NCBI GenBank assembly: GCA_963832965.1
Contig: CAWHVW010000002.1
Span: 1,320,112-1,384,111, forward strand
DNA from: CAWACP01 sp963832965
GTDB lineage: Bacteria > Acidobacteriota > Terriglobia > Bryobacterales > Bryobacteraceae
Length of the DNA: 64,000 nt
Direction: 5' to 3'
The notes beneath the pieces were generated by a model. It was not told the origin of the DNA, did no database searches, and worked only from the letters and a program-made list of their open reading frames with translations. This document shows positions 1 to 7,595 of this stretch, in pieces (within the stretch, counting starts at the first letter, position 1; every line of letters begins with the position of its first letter). A program made the translations under genes and the position numbers.

Positions 1-437
1 ACCACGTTATAGGTCTTGCCGGAGAAATTCAGCGGATGGCCGTGCGTGAGGTGACCGCCGTGGGCGAGGTTCAGGCCCATAATCGTGTCGCCAGCCTGCA
101 AGATGGCGGAATAAGCGGCCTGATTGGCCTGCGAGCCGGAGTGCGGTTGCACGTTGGCGTGCTCGGCCCCGAACAACTGCTTCGCGCGATCGCGAGCGAG
201 GTTCTCCACCACGTCGGTGAACTCGCAGCCGCCATAGTAGCGCTTGCCCGGATAGCCTTCGGCGTACTTGTTGGTGAAGACGCTGCCGGTGGCTTCGAGG
301 ATCGCCTCGGACGTGAAGTTCTCGCTGGCGATCAGTTCGAGGCGGGTGTGCTGGCGCTCCGTTTCGTGCTGAATCGCTTCGTAGATGTCGGGGTCCACTT
401 CGGACAGAGGCCGGGCCATGCGTTGCTGTTCGGTCAT
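1..437 (-). CDS. glyA: Serine hydroxymethyltransferase, N-terminal part (runs off left edge)
   Basis: This enzyme interconverts serine and glycine with tetrahydrofolate and PLP, supplying one-carbon units in the cytoplasm. About 145 N-terminal residues are present, starting MTEQQRMARPLSEVDPDIY. They contain ELIASENF, the TNKYAEGYPGKRYYGG block and AHGGHLTHGHPLNFSG, all hallmark SHMT segments. The PLP lysine and the C-terminal domain lie outside the window. The ATG at 437-435 is chosen because the typical SHMT N-terminus begins there. Identity is secure. Confidence 0.95.
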   Translation of the reverse strand, partial: MTEQQRMARPLSEVDPDIYEAIQHETERQHTRLELIASENFTSEAILEATGSVFTNKYAEGYPGKRYYGGCEFTDVVENLARDRAKQLFGAEHANVQPHSGSQANQAAYSAILQAGDTIMGLNLAHGGHLTHGHPLNFSGKTYNV

Positions 438-472
438 TGGTATTAGTTTATCGCGGAGAGGGGGATGGAAGG

Positions 473-763
473 TCACCTGTCCACGATCAATACAGCGAGC
501 TCCGGGTCGTCTGCAAACTCGGTGATCCGCACTGCCTCGCGCCGCAGAACGTGCTCTGCGTCTTTCGTAGGGTGAGCCCAGCGCCGTAGCCACACCACTT
601 TGGGAGGAGGCCCAAGCGTTGTGGCGAGTTCGTAGAAATCGGAGTCGGTGCTCACGATTACGAACCCCTGAGCTTTAGCGAAGTCCCATGTCGGCCGACT
701 CGGGATACAGCTCAGCCAAACGGGCGACAAGCTTGCGGGAGGGTTTTCGTCCAGCAGCAGCAT
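473..763 (-). pseudogene. DUF5615 PIN-like toxin gene, damaged
   Basis: The product starts MLLLDEN and continues WDFAKAQGFVIVSTDSDFYE, both typical of the DUF5615 PIN-like family, usually the toxin partner of DUF433. Only about 96 residues remain. Between DEN and WDF the open frame reads unrelated residues (PPASLSPVWLSCIPSRPT). The neighbouring frame instead reads SRKLVARLAELYPESADMGLR, which is the expected family sequence. So there is a frameshift near 741-743 (a CCC run that should be CCCC on the coding strand). There is also a deletion near 690 where the region between GLR and WDF is missing. It starts inside the DUF433 stop codon (TGATG overlap), confirming the pair. It is probably non-functional unless the lesions are assembly errors. 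Confidence 0.7.
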
Positions 764-1017
764 CACAATGCGACGCGCTTGCCCATTCGCGCCGCAAATT
801 CATACACCGCGGGGAAATCGTCCGGCTCCAGCTCCGGATAATCGCTAAGAATTTCCTGCTCGGTCATGCCCGCGGCGAGCCAGCTCAGCACATCCCACAC
901 AGTAGTGCGCAGCCCGCGAATGCACGGTTGGCGGGAGCGCTTACCCGGCTCCACTATGATGGGGAGGTCATTCTTCGACGTTATCACTGAAACCAGCGTT
1001 ATTGCCCGGCTGCACAT
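763..1017 (-). CDS. DUF433 family antitoxin-like protein
   Basis: This is an 84-residue protein of the DUF433 family: EPGKRSRQPCIRGLRTTVWD, then WLAAGMTEQEILSDYPEL, matching the family pattern of a small winged-helix-like antitoxin. It overlaps the DUF5615 gene by one base and is presumably the antitoxin half of that module. The ATG at 1017 gives an N-terminus MCSRAITLVSVITS; a GTG ten codons later is a possible alternative. It is divergent from the ribbon-helix-helix gene at 1032, so the two promoters overlap. The module role is inferred from the family pairing. Confidence 0.75.
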   Translation of the reverse strand: MCSRAITLVSVITSKNDLPIIVEPGKRSRQPCIRGLRTTVWDVLSWLAAGMTEQEILSDYPELEPDDFPAVYEFAARMGKRVAL

Positions 1018-1031
1018 GTGATGATGCAAGG

Positions 1032-1286
1032 ATGAAGGCGCAGGCTGGAGGAATCCAATATACAATCCGCGGGGTCCCTCGCGAGGTGGATCGCATTCTT
1101 CGCACGAAGGCGACGCGGCGAGGGCAGAGCCTGAACCAGGTGATTGTGGATGAGTTAATCGCAGTAACAGTCGGCAGCCAGCGCCGACCCGACTTCTCCG
1201 ACTTTGTAGGCCGGTGGACGCACGATCCGGCTTTCGACGAGATCGTGGCCGCGCAACGCCACGTCGATTCGGACAAGTGGAAATGA
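1032..1286 (+). CDS. Small ribbon-helix-helix-like protein, possible antitoxin
   Basis: This is an 84-residue protein. The N-terminal part (YTIRGVPREVDRILRTKA, then SLNQVIVDEL) reads like an Arc/FitA-type ribbon-helix-helix DNA-binding domain. The C-terminal tail (FVGRWTHDPAFDEIVAAQ, DSDKWK) resembles the toxin-binding tail of VapB/FitA-type antitoxins. No toxin gene follows: the next gene is convergent. It may therefore be an orphan antitoxin. The ATG at 1032 is preferred over a TTG ten codons upstream, although no well-spaced Shine-Dalgarno sequence is visible. Confidence 0.6.
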   Translation: MKAQAGGIQYTIRGVPREVDRILRTKATRRGQSLNQVIVDELIAVTVGSQRRPDFSDFVGRWTHDPAFDEIVAAQRHVDSDKWK

Positions 1287-1295
1287 GCCGCCCCT

Positions 1296-2021
1296 CTATA
1301 GCCTGGGTAAAGTCGGTGCGGCCGGGGCAGTTGGTACAGAAGGTGCAGCCGGCACGGAAGGCTGCGGCGCATTCACCACCTGATACCCTGGCGGAATCTG
1401 AAAGAGATTGCTCGGCGGATGCGTCTGCTGAATCCCCTGGAGCTTCGTGGTCACGGTCCCGATCTGAGGGTTTGAAAAGCTGCTCTGCACCACCGTCCCC
1501 AATGCCTTCGCGCACCAGTTCTCGCTGACCATCTGGACCGGTTGGGAGTTTCCGGCGAAACCCGCCGGAACCGTAGTGATGGAACGCGTGCCTTTCGAGA
1601 GGAATCCCTGGATCATTTGTTCGCCCAGCTCCTGCGGCGGTTCCGGCTTCTGCAGCGAGAGTCCGGCGCCTGGCGGTGTGATTCCGCCGGGAACTGAAGG
1701 CGGCTTGGGCAACTGACCGCCTCCGGGAATCAGGCTGCGCACCACGGTCATGTTCGGATGCAGCAGATAGCTGTATCCGGCCACCGGGTCGGAAATCATG
1801 GTCAGGCTGGGGAGTTGCGGTTGACCGGGCGGGGTGACGGTGGGCAGTTCTCGCCGGGTGCGGCCTTCGGCGTCGCGCGAGATCAGCGCCATAATGCTCT
1901 GCTTGCTGATGGAGCCATTGGGCATGATCAGGCTCTTTTCGGTAATTTCCTGCGCGCTGAATGGCATTCCCTTAACGGGGCCCGCGGCTCCCGCGCCACA
2001 GTTCATCACTACGCTGCCCAT
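1296..2021 (-). CDS. Conserved acidobacterial hypothetical protein
   Basis: This is a 241-residue protein without a clear signal peptide. Residues 15-60 carry GMPFSAQEITEK and RDAEGRTRREL, a signature I recognise from a large family of mostly secreted acidobacterial proteins of unknown function. The rest is rich in Pro, Gly and Ala, including a C-terminal run of PSVPAAPSVPTAPAAP. The ATG at 2021 is chosen because AGGAGG sits six bases upstream; the open frame extends ten codons further. No function can be assigned. Confidence 0.65.
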   Translation of the reverse strand: MGSVVMNCGAGAAGPVKGMPFSAQEITEKSLIMPNGSISKQSIMALISRDAEGRTRRELPTVTPPGQPQLPSLTMISDPVAGYSYLLHPNMTVVRSLIPGGGQLPKPPSVPGGITPPGAGLSLQKPEPPQELGEQMIQGFLSKGTRSITTVPAGFAGNSQPVQMVSENWCAKALGTVVQSSFSNPQIGTVTTKLQGIQQTHPPSNLFQIPPGYQVVNAPQPSVPAAPSVPTAPAAPTLPRL

Positions 2022-2142
2022 GGCCGTCCTCCTGCCGGCGCCGCCGTTCACGCGGCGCGCTTAAGAGGAGGTATAGCACAGCCGGGCGTGTTCAGGGAAT
2101 CGGCCTGCTGTTCCGATGGCCTGCGCTACGATGGAGGATTCG

Positions 2143-3543
2143 ATGGCACTGCGCTTCTACAACACACTCACGCAACAGGTGGAGGAGTTTTCGCCCGCCG
2201 ACGGCAAAACCGTCCGCATGTATACCTGCGGGCCCACGGTGTACAATTTCGTGCACATCGGCAACCTGCGGACCTTCACCTTCCAGGACATTCTGCGCCG
2301 CTGGCTGAAGTACCGCGGCTACCGCCTGGACCACGTCATGAACATCACCGACGTGGAAGACAAGATTATTCGCAACGCGAGCGCGGCCGGGCAGAGCATC
2401 GGCGAGTACACCGCCAAATACACCCAGGCGTTCCTGGAGGATTGCGCGACGCTGCGGCTGGAGAAGCCCGAACGGCTGGCGCGCGCCACCGACAACATCG
2501 ACGCCATGGCCGCAGCCATCCGGCGGCTGGAAGAGGGCGGCCATACGTACGCGAGCGACGGCTCCATCTATTACCGCATCTCGACATTTCCGGAGTACGG
2601 CAAACTGTCGCACAACGACTTCAGCGGGATTCGCCCGGGCGCGCGGGTGGATGTGGATGAGTACGACAAAGCCGACGCGCGCGATTTCGTGCTGTGGAAA
2701 GCGTCGCGGGACGGCGAGCCGGTGTGGGAAACCGAGGTGGGCCCGGGGCGTCCTGGCTGGCATATCGAGTGCTCGGCCATGGCCATGAAGTATCTGGGCG
2801 AGACGCTGGATATCCACGCCGGCGGCGTCGATCTGATCTTTCCGCACCACGAGAACGAAATCGCGCAGTCGGAAGCGATCACCCACAAGCCCTTCGCGCG
2901 CTTCTGGCTGCATTCGGAGCACCTCACCGTCGAATCGCAGAAAATGTCGAAATCGGCGGGGAATTTCTTTACTTTGCGGGAGTTGCTGGAGCAGGGGTAT
3001 GCGCCGGAGATTATTCGATACGCGTTGCTGCAGGTGCCTTATCGCCGCAAACTAAACTTCACGTTCGACGGGTTGAAGGGAGCGAGGAGCTCCATCGACC
3101 GGCTGCGCAGCTTCAAGCTGCGGCTGGAGACCGATAAACCGGCGGAGGGCCTGAACGACGAACTGGAGAAGCGCACCGCCGCCGCGCTGGCGCAATTCGA
3201 GGCCAGTCTGGATAACGATCTGAACACGGCGGAAGCCATAGCCGCGATCTTCGAGTACATTCGCGACGCCAACACGGCCATGGATGCCGGTGAATTCCGC
3301 GCGGGCAATGTAGCCGGGGCACGGGATCTGCTGGCCCGGTTCGATTGTATCGCGGCCGTTCTTGAACCATCGGAGCAGAAATCCGGCCTCACCGACGAGC
3401 AGATTGAGGCGCGCGTGGATGAGCGCAATCAGGCCAAGAAGGCGCGCGATTTCGCCCGTGCCGACCGGATTCGCGCGGAGCTGCTGGATGTGGGTATCGT
3501 TATAGAAGACACGCGCGAAGGAGTGCGCTGGAAGAGATCGTAG
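2143..3543 (+). CDS. cysS: Cysteinyl-tRNA synthetase
   Basis: This class I aminoacyl-tRNA synthetase charges tRNA-Cys. At 466 residues it has the normal family length. Visible motifs are Cys29 in YTCGPTVYNF (zinc ligand), HIGN at 38-41, the zinc-site segment GWHIECSAMA, HAGGVDLIFPHHENE, and KMSKS at about 267-271, followed by the DALR helical domain. The ATG at 2143 is chosen from GGAGG about eight bases upstream; the frame is open from 2116. Its stop codon overlaps the next start (TAGTG), so the PLP enzyme is translationally coupled and fits a cysteine-centred pair. Confidence 0.97.
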   Translation: MALRFYNTLTQQVEEFSPADGKTVRMYTCGPTVYNFVHIGNLRTFTFQDILRRWLKYRGYRLDHVMNITDVEDKIIRNASAAGQSIGEYTAKYTQAFLEDCATLRLEKPERLARATDNIDAMAAAIRRLEEGGHTYASDGSIYYRISTFPEYGKLSHNDFSGIRPGARVDVDEYDKADARDFVLWKASRDGEPVWETEVGPGRPGWHIECSAMAMKYLGETLDIHAGGVDLIFPHHENEIAQSEAITHKPFARFWLHSEHLTVESQKMSKSAGNFFTLRELLEQGYAPEIIRYALLQVPYRRKLNFTFDGLKGARSSIDRLRSFKLRLETDKPAEGLNDELEKRTAAALAQFEASLDNDLNTAEAIAAIFEYIRDANTAMDAGEFRAGNVAGARDLLARFDCIAAVLEPSEQKSGLTDEQIEARVDERNQAKKARDFARADRIRAELLDVGIVIEDTREGVRWKRS

Positions 3544-4772
3544 TGAAGATTGAAACCAAAGCCGTTCATGCGGGCGACCGCAAAAGAATTCCCGGGCAGC
3601 CCACGCCGGTGACCACTCCCATCGTGAGTGCGTCCAGCTTCGTGCATGAGAGCACCGCCAGGCTGGACCGGGTGATGGGCAACGAAGAGCCAGGCTGGTC
3701 CTACGCACGTTATGGGAACCCGACGAATGCGGCTCTCGAGGAACTACTGTGCGAACTGGAAGGCGGCGCGGCGGCGCTGGCCTGCGCCTCCGGCATGATG
3801 GCCGCTCAGACGGCGTTTATCGTGGCGCTGACGGACCGTCCAAAGCGGATTCTGGCGGCGAACGCGCTGTATGGGGCCACCACCAGCATGCTCACGAAAA
3901 TCATGGAGCCGCTGGGCGCGGAGGTGGCCTTCATCGATATGTGCGATCTGCCCGCGGTGGAGCGGAAGATTGCCGAATGGAAGCCCGGCTGCGTGATTCT
4001 GGAAACCATCTCGAATCCGCTGCTGCGGGTGCCGGCCATCGATCGCATTGCCCGGACGGCGCGGGCGGCGGGCGCGGCGCTGGTTGTCGATAGCACCTTC
4101 GCGACGCCGCTGCTGGTGCGGCCGCTGGAACTCGGCGCAAACCTGGTGGTGCACAGCCTGACGAAGTTTCTGGCCGGACACGGCGATGTGCTGGGGGGGG
4201 CGATCATCACCGACGCCGCCCACGCGGAGACGCTGCGTGGAGTTTGCCGGATCACCGGGCCGGTGCTGGGGCCCTTCGAGAGCTATCTGACCATGCGCGG
4301 CATCAAGACCTTTGTTCTGCGCATGGAGCGGCAGTGCGCCAACGCGCGCCGCGTGGCCGCGTGGCTAAACGCCAGCCCCGCGGTGGAGCGCGTGTATTTC
4401 CCGGAGTGCCCGGCGCACCCCGATGCGGAGATCATCGCGCGGCTGCTGCCGAAGGGGCTGTATGGCGCAATCGTGTCCTTCGAGTTGAAGGATGCGGGCA
4501 GGGACGAGGTGTTCCATTTCATGGACGCGCTGCGTCTGGTGGTGTGCGGCACGTCGCTCGGCGATGTGCACAGCCTGTTACTCTATCCAGCCATTGCTTC
4601 GCACCGCGATCTCTCGCCGAAGCAGCGGGAGCGCCAGGGCATCAGCGATGGCCTGGTGCGGCTCTGCTGCGGCATCGAGAATGTGGACGACATCATTGCC
4701 GACCTCGGGCAGGCGCTGGACAGCAGTTTCAGCCGCGGGGTCCTGGCTGAGGCGCGCGCCGAGGGTTCGTAA
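3543..4772 (+). CDS. Cys/Met metabolism PLP-dependent enzyme (cystathionine gamma-synthase / gamma-lyase type)
   Basis: This 409-residue fold-type I PLP enzyme belongs to the trans-sulfuration family. Motifs are YARYGNPT (substrate and phosphate contacts), ACASGMMAA, ETISNPLL, DSTFATP and SLTKFLAGHGD, with the Schiff-base lysine at about residue 208. The GTG start overlaps the cysS stop by one base. The family covers cystathionine gamma-synthase, cystathionine gamma-lyase, methionine gamma-lyase and O-acetylhomoserine sulfhydrylase, and the sequence alone does not separate these. The link to cysS suggests a role in sulfur amino-acid supply or turnover. Confidence 0.88.
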   Translation: MKIETKAVHAGDRKRIPGQPTPVTTPIVSASSFVHESTARLDRVMGNEEPGWSYARYGNPTNAALEELLCELEGGAAALACASGMMAAQTAFIVALTDRPKRILAANALYGATTSMLTKIMEPLGAEVAFIDMCDLPAVERKIAEWKPGCVILETISNPLLRVPAIDRIARTARAAGAALVVDSTFATPLLVRPLELGANLVVHSLTKFLAGHGDVLGGAIITDAAHAETLRGVCRITGPVLGPFESYLTMRGIKTFVLRMERQCANARRVAAWLNASPAVERVYFPECPAHPDAEIIARLLPKGLYGAIVSFELKDAGRDEVFHFMDALRLVVCGTSLGDVHSLLLYPAIASHRDLSPKQRERQGISDGLVRLCCGIENVDDIIADLGQALDSSFSRGVLAEARAEGS

Positions 4773-4819
4773 CCCCGAGCAAGGCCGATTGAAAATCGGC
4801 CGCAGGCTGCGAGCCTGCG
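4763..4819. repeat. Three tandem short hairpins between convergent genes
   Basis: Three consecutive perfect stems with three-base loops are visible: GGGTT-CGT-AACCC (4763-4775, which contains the stop codon of the PLP gene), GCCGATT-GAA-AATCGGC (4784-4800) and CGCAGGCT-GCG-AGCCTGCG (4801-4819). They lie exactly between two convergent stop codons. There is no U-run, so they look more like a REP-type element or a processing/stall structure than a classical terminator. Confidence 0.6.
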
Positions 4820-4823
4820 CCAC

Positions 4824-7142
4824 TCAATAGTGAAAGCGCCAGCGGAATTCCGCGTAGATCTCACGGGGGTCGTTGAAGTGGAATCCTCCAAACGTCAGGC
4901 TGTTGTCGAGCAGGACGCGGCGATTCGCCACATTCAGAGCGGACAACGAGATTCGGTACTTCTCGCTCTCGCCAAAACTCTTTCCCAGGGAAATGTCGAA
5001 GGTGGTGTGCTGGGGCAGATAGTCGCCCGGATATTGCGGGTCCGGCGTCCCGTTGGTGAATCCGGAGCCGTAGTAGACGTTCGTCGAGGCCAGCACCTGC
5101 CAGGGAAGACTCGCGTTGAAGCCGAGGTTCAACGTATTTCTTTGATCGTGATCCACGGGCGATAATCCGGGGGGTGGTTCGCATCCCGCCGGCAAAGGGG
5201 AAGGGCAGATCAGTCCTCCGGTGAAGGGCGCCGAGGCCTGCGCGATCTGATTCGAGTAGGCCAGGTGGGCCTGACCGCGCCGCCAGAGCCGCGGGGAACG
5301 CAGCGTGGTTTCCCAACCCTGGATCAACGCGTAGTCCCAGGTAAGCGGCCAGAAGAGATTGGATTCGCCGATATTGCTATGGTCCAGCCAGTTTCTCGAA
5401 CTGGTTTGAAAGGTGTCGGCGTCGAGCACCCAGCCGCGCCAGGGAATGGCCACGCCGAACTGGTATTCGTGATCGCGCTCTCCTCGCAGGGGGCCGAAGG
5501 TCAGGCTTTGGCTGTTGGCGAGGTCGATCAATGGGCCGGTCGCAGTCAAAAGTGGAGGCGGCTGGTAAAACACGCCGTAAAACCCGCGAAAAACCCAGTT
5601 CAGGCGGGGGATTCTGACAGCCGCGCCAAAGCGTGGGTCGGGCGCGTTCTCCACAACGGCTGGCTGGGTTCCTCCGCTGACGGAGCCGGAGTCAAAGTGC
5701 GAATAGCGAAAGCCGGCAATCAACGTCAGCCACGGGGTGACCTTAAACCGGTCGCTGACGAATACTTCGCTCAGCCCACCGGTTACGGCGCCTGAAGACG
5801 CACCGAAGTTCTGACAGGCCGGAGCGCAGCCAGTAAAGACGTTGTCGAAGAAGTTGTTCTGGTGCTGGGCGAAGCCGTACACTCCCGCCTGGATGTCGTT
5901 GTTCTTCACGACGGTTGCGTCCACGCTCGCCTGCAGGCCCGCGTAGTTGGCGGTCTGGTTCACATCGGTGATCACCGGCACGTCGTTCGGCGAACCGTTA
6001 TAACTGGCCTGATTGTAGTGATAGAAGGGTGAAACCGTCATCAGCAGGTTTGGGTTGAACGTGTGGACCCAGGAGAAGGTGAGGTAACCATCGGGTTCAC
6101 GCTCGCTGTCGCGCAGGCCGTAACTTGGATAAACCTGATTTCCGGATGAGCTGGGATCCGGATCGACAGGGATCTGGTAATAATCCTGGCGCAGCGAGGC
6201 GACCAGCCGAAGCTGGTTGGAAGGACTGGCGTTCAAAATGAAGGACGCGAATCCCCCGTAGCCGTTCTCGGCGTCGTGAACAACCTGCCCGACCGGCGGC
6301 TGCAGGCCGTAGTCGCTGCGATCTCCGCTGACGCTGGCGTAGTACGCGAAGCGTTTGGTGTGCCCCCCGAAATTCAGTTGATCGTTCGTCTGGTACCAGT
6401 TGCCGAAAGAGGTGACCAGTTCCGCCTCATTGTTACGCTCGAAGCCGGTTCTGGGCACAATGTTGAAAACTCCATACGTGCGGTCGCCGTACTCCGCATC
6501 GTAGCTGCCTCGCTGAACTTCGAGATAGTCGATGTCCTTGGGGTCAATCTGCGGCCCAAGATTGGTGGCGATATTGGTGTTGGGAACGGGCACGCCGTCG
6601 ATGAGCCAGTCCACCTGGTGGCCGCCGCGCATGTGCAGCATGTCGTGAGTTACGTATGCGGCGGGCACATAGTCGGTGATCATGGCCAGACTATTGGTGC
6701 GGTCGGCGCCGGGCGTCTGAGCTATGTCCTCGCGATCGACCAGCGTGGTGGGGGTTACCGAATCCATATTGGCCGTGGCCCCCTGGGCGGTGACCTCGAC
6801 GGTTTGATTCAAGCCCGCGACGGCCAGTTGATAGTGCAGAATCGGCGATGCGCCGGAGGCGACCGTGACCGTTTGCTCCGATGTTTCGAACCTGGCCTGA
6901 GTGACGGTAATTTTGTAATCGCCGACCGGAACGGCGGCGAACGAAAAGTCGCCGTTGTCATCCGTCTGGGCGGTTTGTGTCCAATCCGACGTAGCCGACT
7001 GCAGCTTTACCAATGCTCCGGCCACCGGCCGATGCTGCGGGTCGTGCACAATTCCCTGTATTCTTCCGAAGATTGTCGCGTGGAGCAGAGAGCCAGAAAT
7101 CAGACAGAGGGCTGGATATAGGCAGAATAAGAGCTTTCGCAT
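4824..7142 (-). CDS. TonB-dependent receptor with N-terminal carboxypeptidase-regulatory-like domain
   Basis: This 772-residue outer-membrane protein has a signal peptide (about residues 1-22). Next come a CarboxypepD_reg-like beta-sandwich (GRIQGIVHDPQHRPVAGA through residue 105), a plug domain (about 120-235; TDYVPAAYVTHDMLHMRGGH, IDGVPVP, YLEVQRGSYDAEYGD) and a long beta-barrel ending in the aromatic C-terminus FRWRFHY, typical of BAM substrates. Such receptors import siderophores, vitamins or glycans with TonB-ExbBD; the substrate cannot be read here. It lies about 70 bases after the Cys-rich secreted gene on the same strand. Confidence 0.92.
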   Translation of the reverse strand: MRKLLFCLYPALCLISGSLLHATIFGRIQGIVHDPQHRPVAGALVKLQSATSDWTQTAQTDDNGDFSFAAVPVGDYKITVTQARFETSEQTVTVASGASPILHYQLAVAGLNQTVEVTAQGATANMDSVTPTTLVDREDIAQTPGADRTNSLAMITDYVPAAYVTHDMLHMRGGHQVDWLIDGVPVPNTNIATNLGPQIDPKDIDYLEVQRGSYDAEYGDRTYGVFNIVPRTGFERNNEAELVTSFGNWYQTNDQLNFGGHTKRFAYYASVSGDRSDYGLQPPVGQVVHDAENGYGGFASFILNASPSNQLRLVASLRQDYYQIPVDPDPSSSGNQVYPSYGLRDSEREPDGYLTFSWVHTFNPNLLMTVSPFYHYNQASYNGSPNDVPVITDVNQTANYAGLQASVDATVVKNNDIQAGVYGFAQHQNNFFDNVFTGCAPACQNFGASSGAVTGGLSEVFVSDRFKVTPWLTLIAGFRYSHFDSGSVSGGTQPAVVENAPDPRFGAAVRIPRLNWVFRGFYGVFYQPPPLLTATGPLIDLANSQSLTFGPLRGERDHEYQFGVAIPWRGWVLDADTFQTSSRNWLDHSNIGESNLFWPLTWDYALIQGWETTLRSPRLWRRGQAHLAYSNQIAQASAPFTGGLICPSPLPAGCEPPPGLSPVDHDQRNTLNLGFNASLPWQVLASTNVYYGSGFTNGTPDPQYPGDYLPQHTTFDISLGKSFGESEKYRISLSALNVANRRVLLDNSLTFGGFHFNDPREIYAEFRWRFHY

Positions 7143-7211
7143 GTAACCTCCTGACAGCTTCCATAGTTCAAGCCCATGGCGCGTTCCCGCGCACTGGACG
7201 GACGTTTCAGA

Positions 7212-7583
7212 CTATGCGGAAAGGAAGTCGACTGGAGGAGGGCGTTGGAACAATGGCGAATGAATTACAGTTGCACGGAACGCCGGCCGCAACGGCGCGA
7301 TTCGAGGCTGGCGCGCGATGGAGATGGCAATCGCGGCCGGCGCGGACGCCGGAAGAAATGTAAAGCCCCCGGCCGTCGCGGGCGTGCCATGGCAGTTACC
7401 CTGGCATTGGGGCATCGATTGCCAGCCCGCACCGGCCGCGCCATGGCGGCAACAGCAGGCTCGCTTGCTCCGGCAGCAGGAGCACATTGCCGGTTGCACG
7501 CCCGCACTTGCCGTCAGCGTGAGCGCGGGGGCAAGCGGGGAGAGACACAGCAACAACAGCGCGGCAATGAGACGTGCGGCCAC
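7212..7583 (-). CDS. Small Cys-rich secreted protein, unknown function
   Basis: This is a protein of about 123 residues with a signal peptide (AARLIAALLLLCLSPLAPAL). It carries a cysteine-dense stretch (CSCC, then ACCCRHG, then PQCQGNCHG) that could bind metal or form disulfides. The GTG at 7583 follows AGGTGGG with five bases spacing; a GTG three codons upstream is also possible. It begins a few bases after the ribF stop and precedes the TonB receptor on the same strand, so all could be co-transcribed. A link to metal uptake or stress is only a guess from the cysteines and the receptor next door. Confidence 0.6.
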   Translation of the reverse strand: MAARLIAALLLLCLSPLAPALTLTASAGVQPAMCSCCRSKRACCCRHGAAGAGWQSMPQCQGNCHGTPATAGGFTFLPASAPAAIAISIARQPRIAPLRPAFRATVIHSPLFQRPPPVDFLSA

Positions 7584-7595
7584 TATTCCCACCTG

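Noticed and set aside
4830..7121. Long plus-strand open frames opposite the TonB receptor (e.g. 281 codons from 6276)
   Set aside because: They are antisense to a clearly recognisable receptor, lack family motifs, and arise from GC-rich codon bias.
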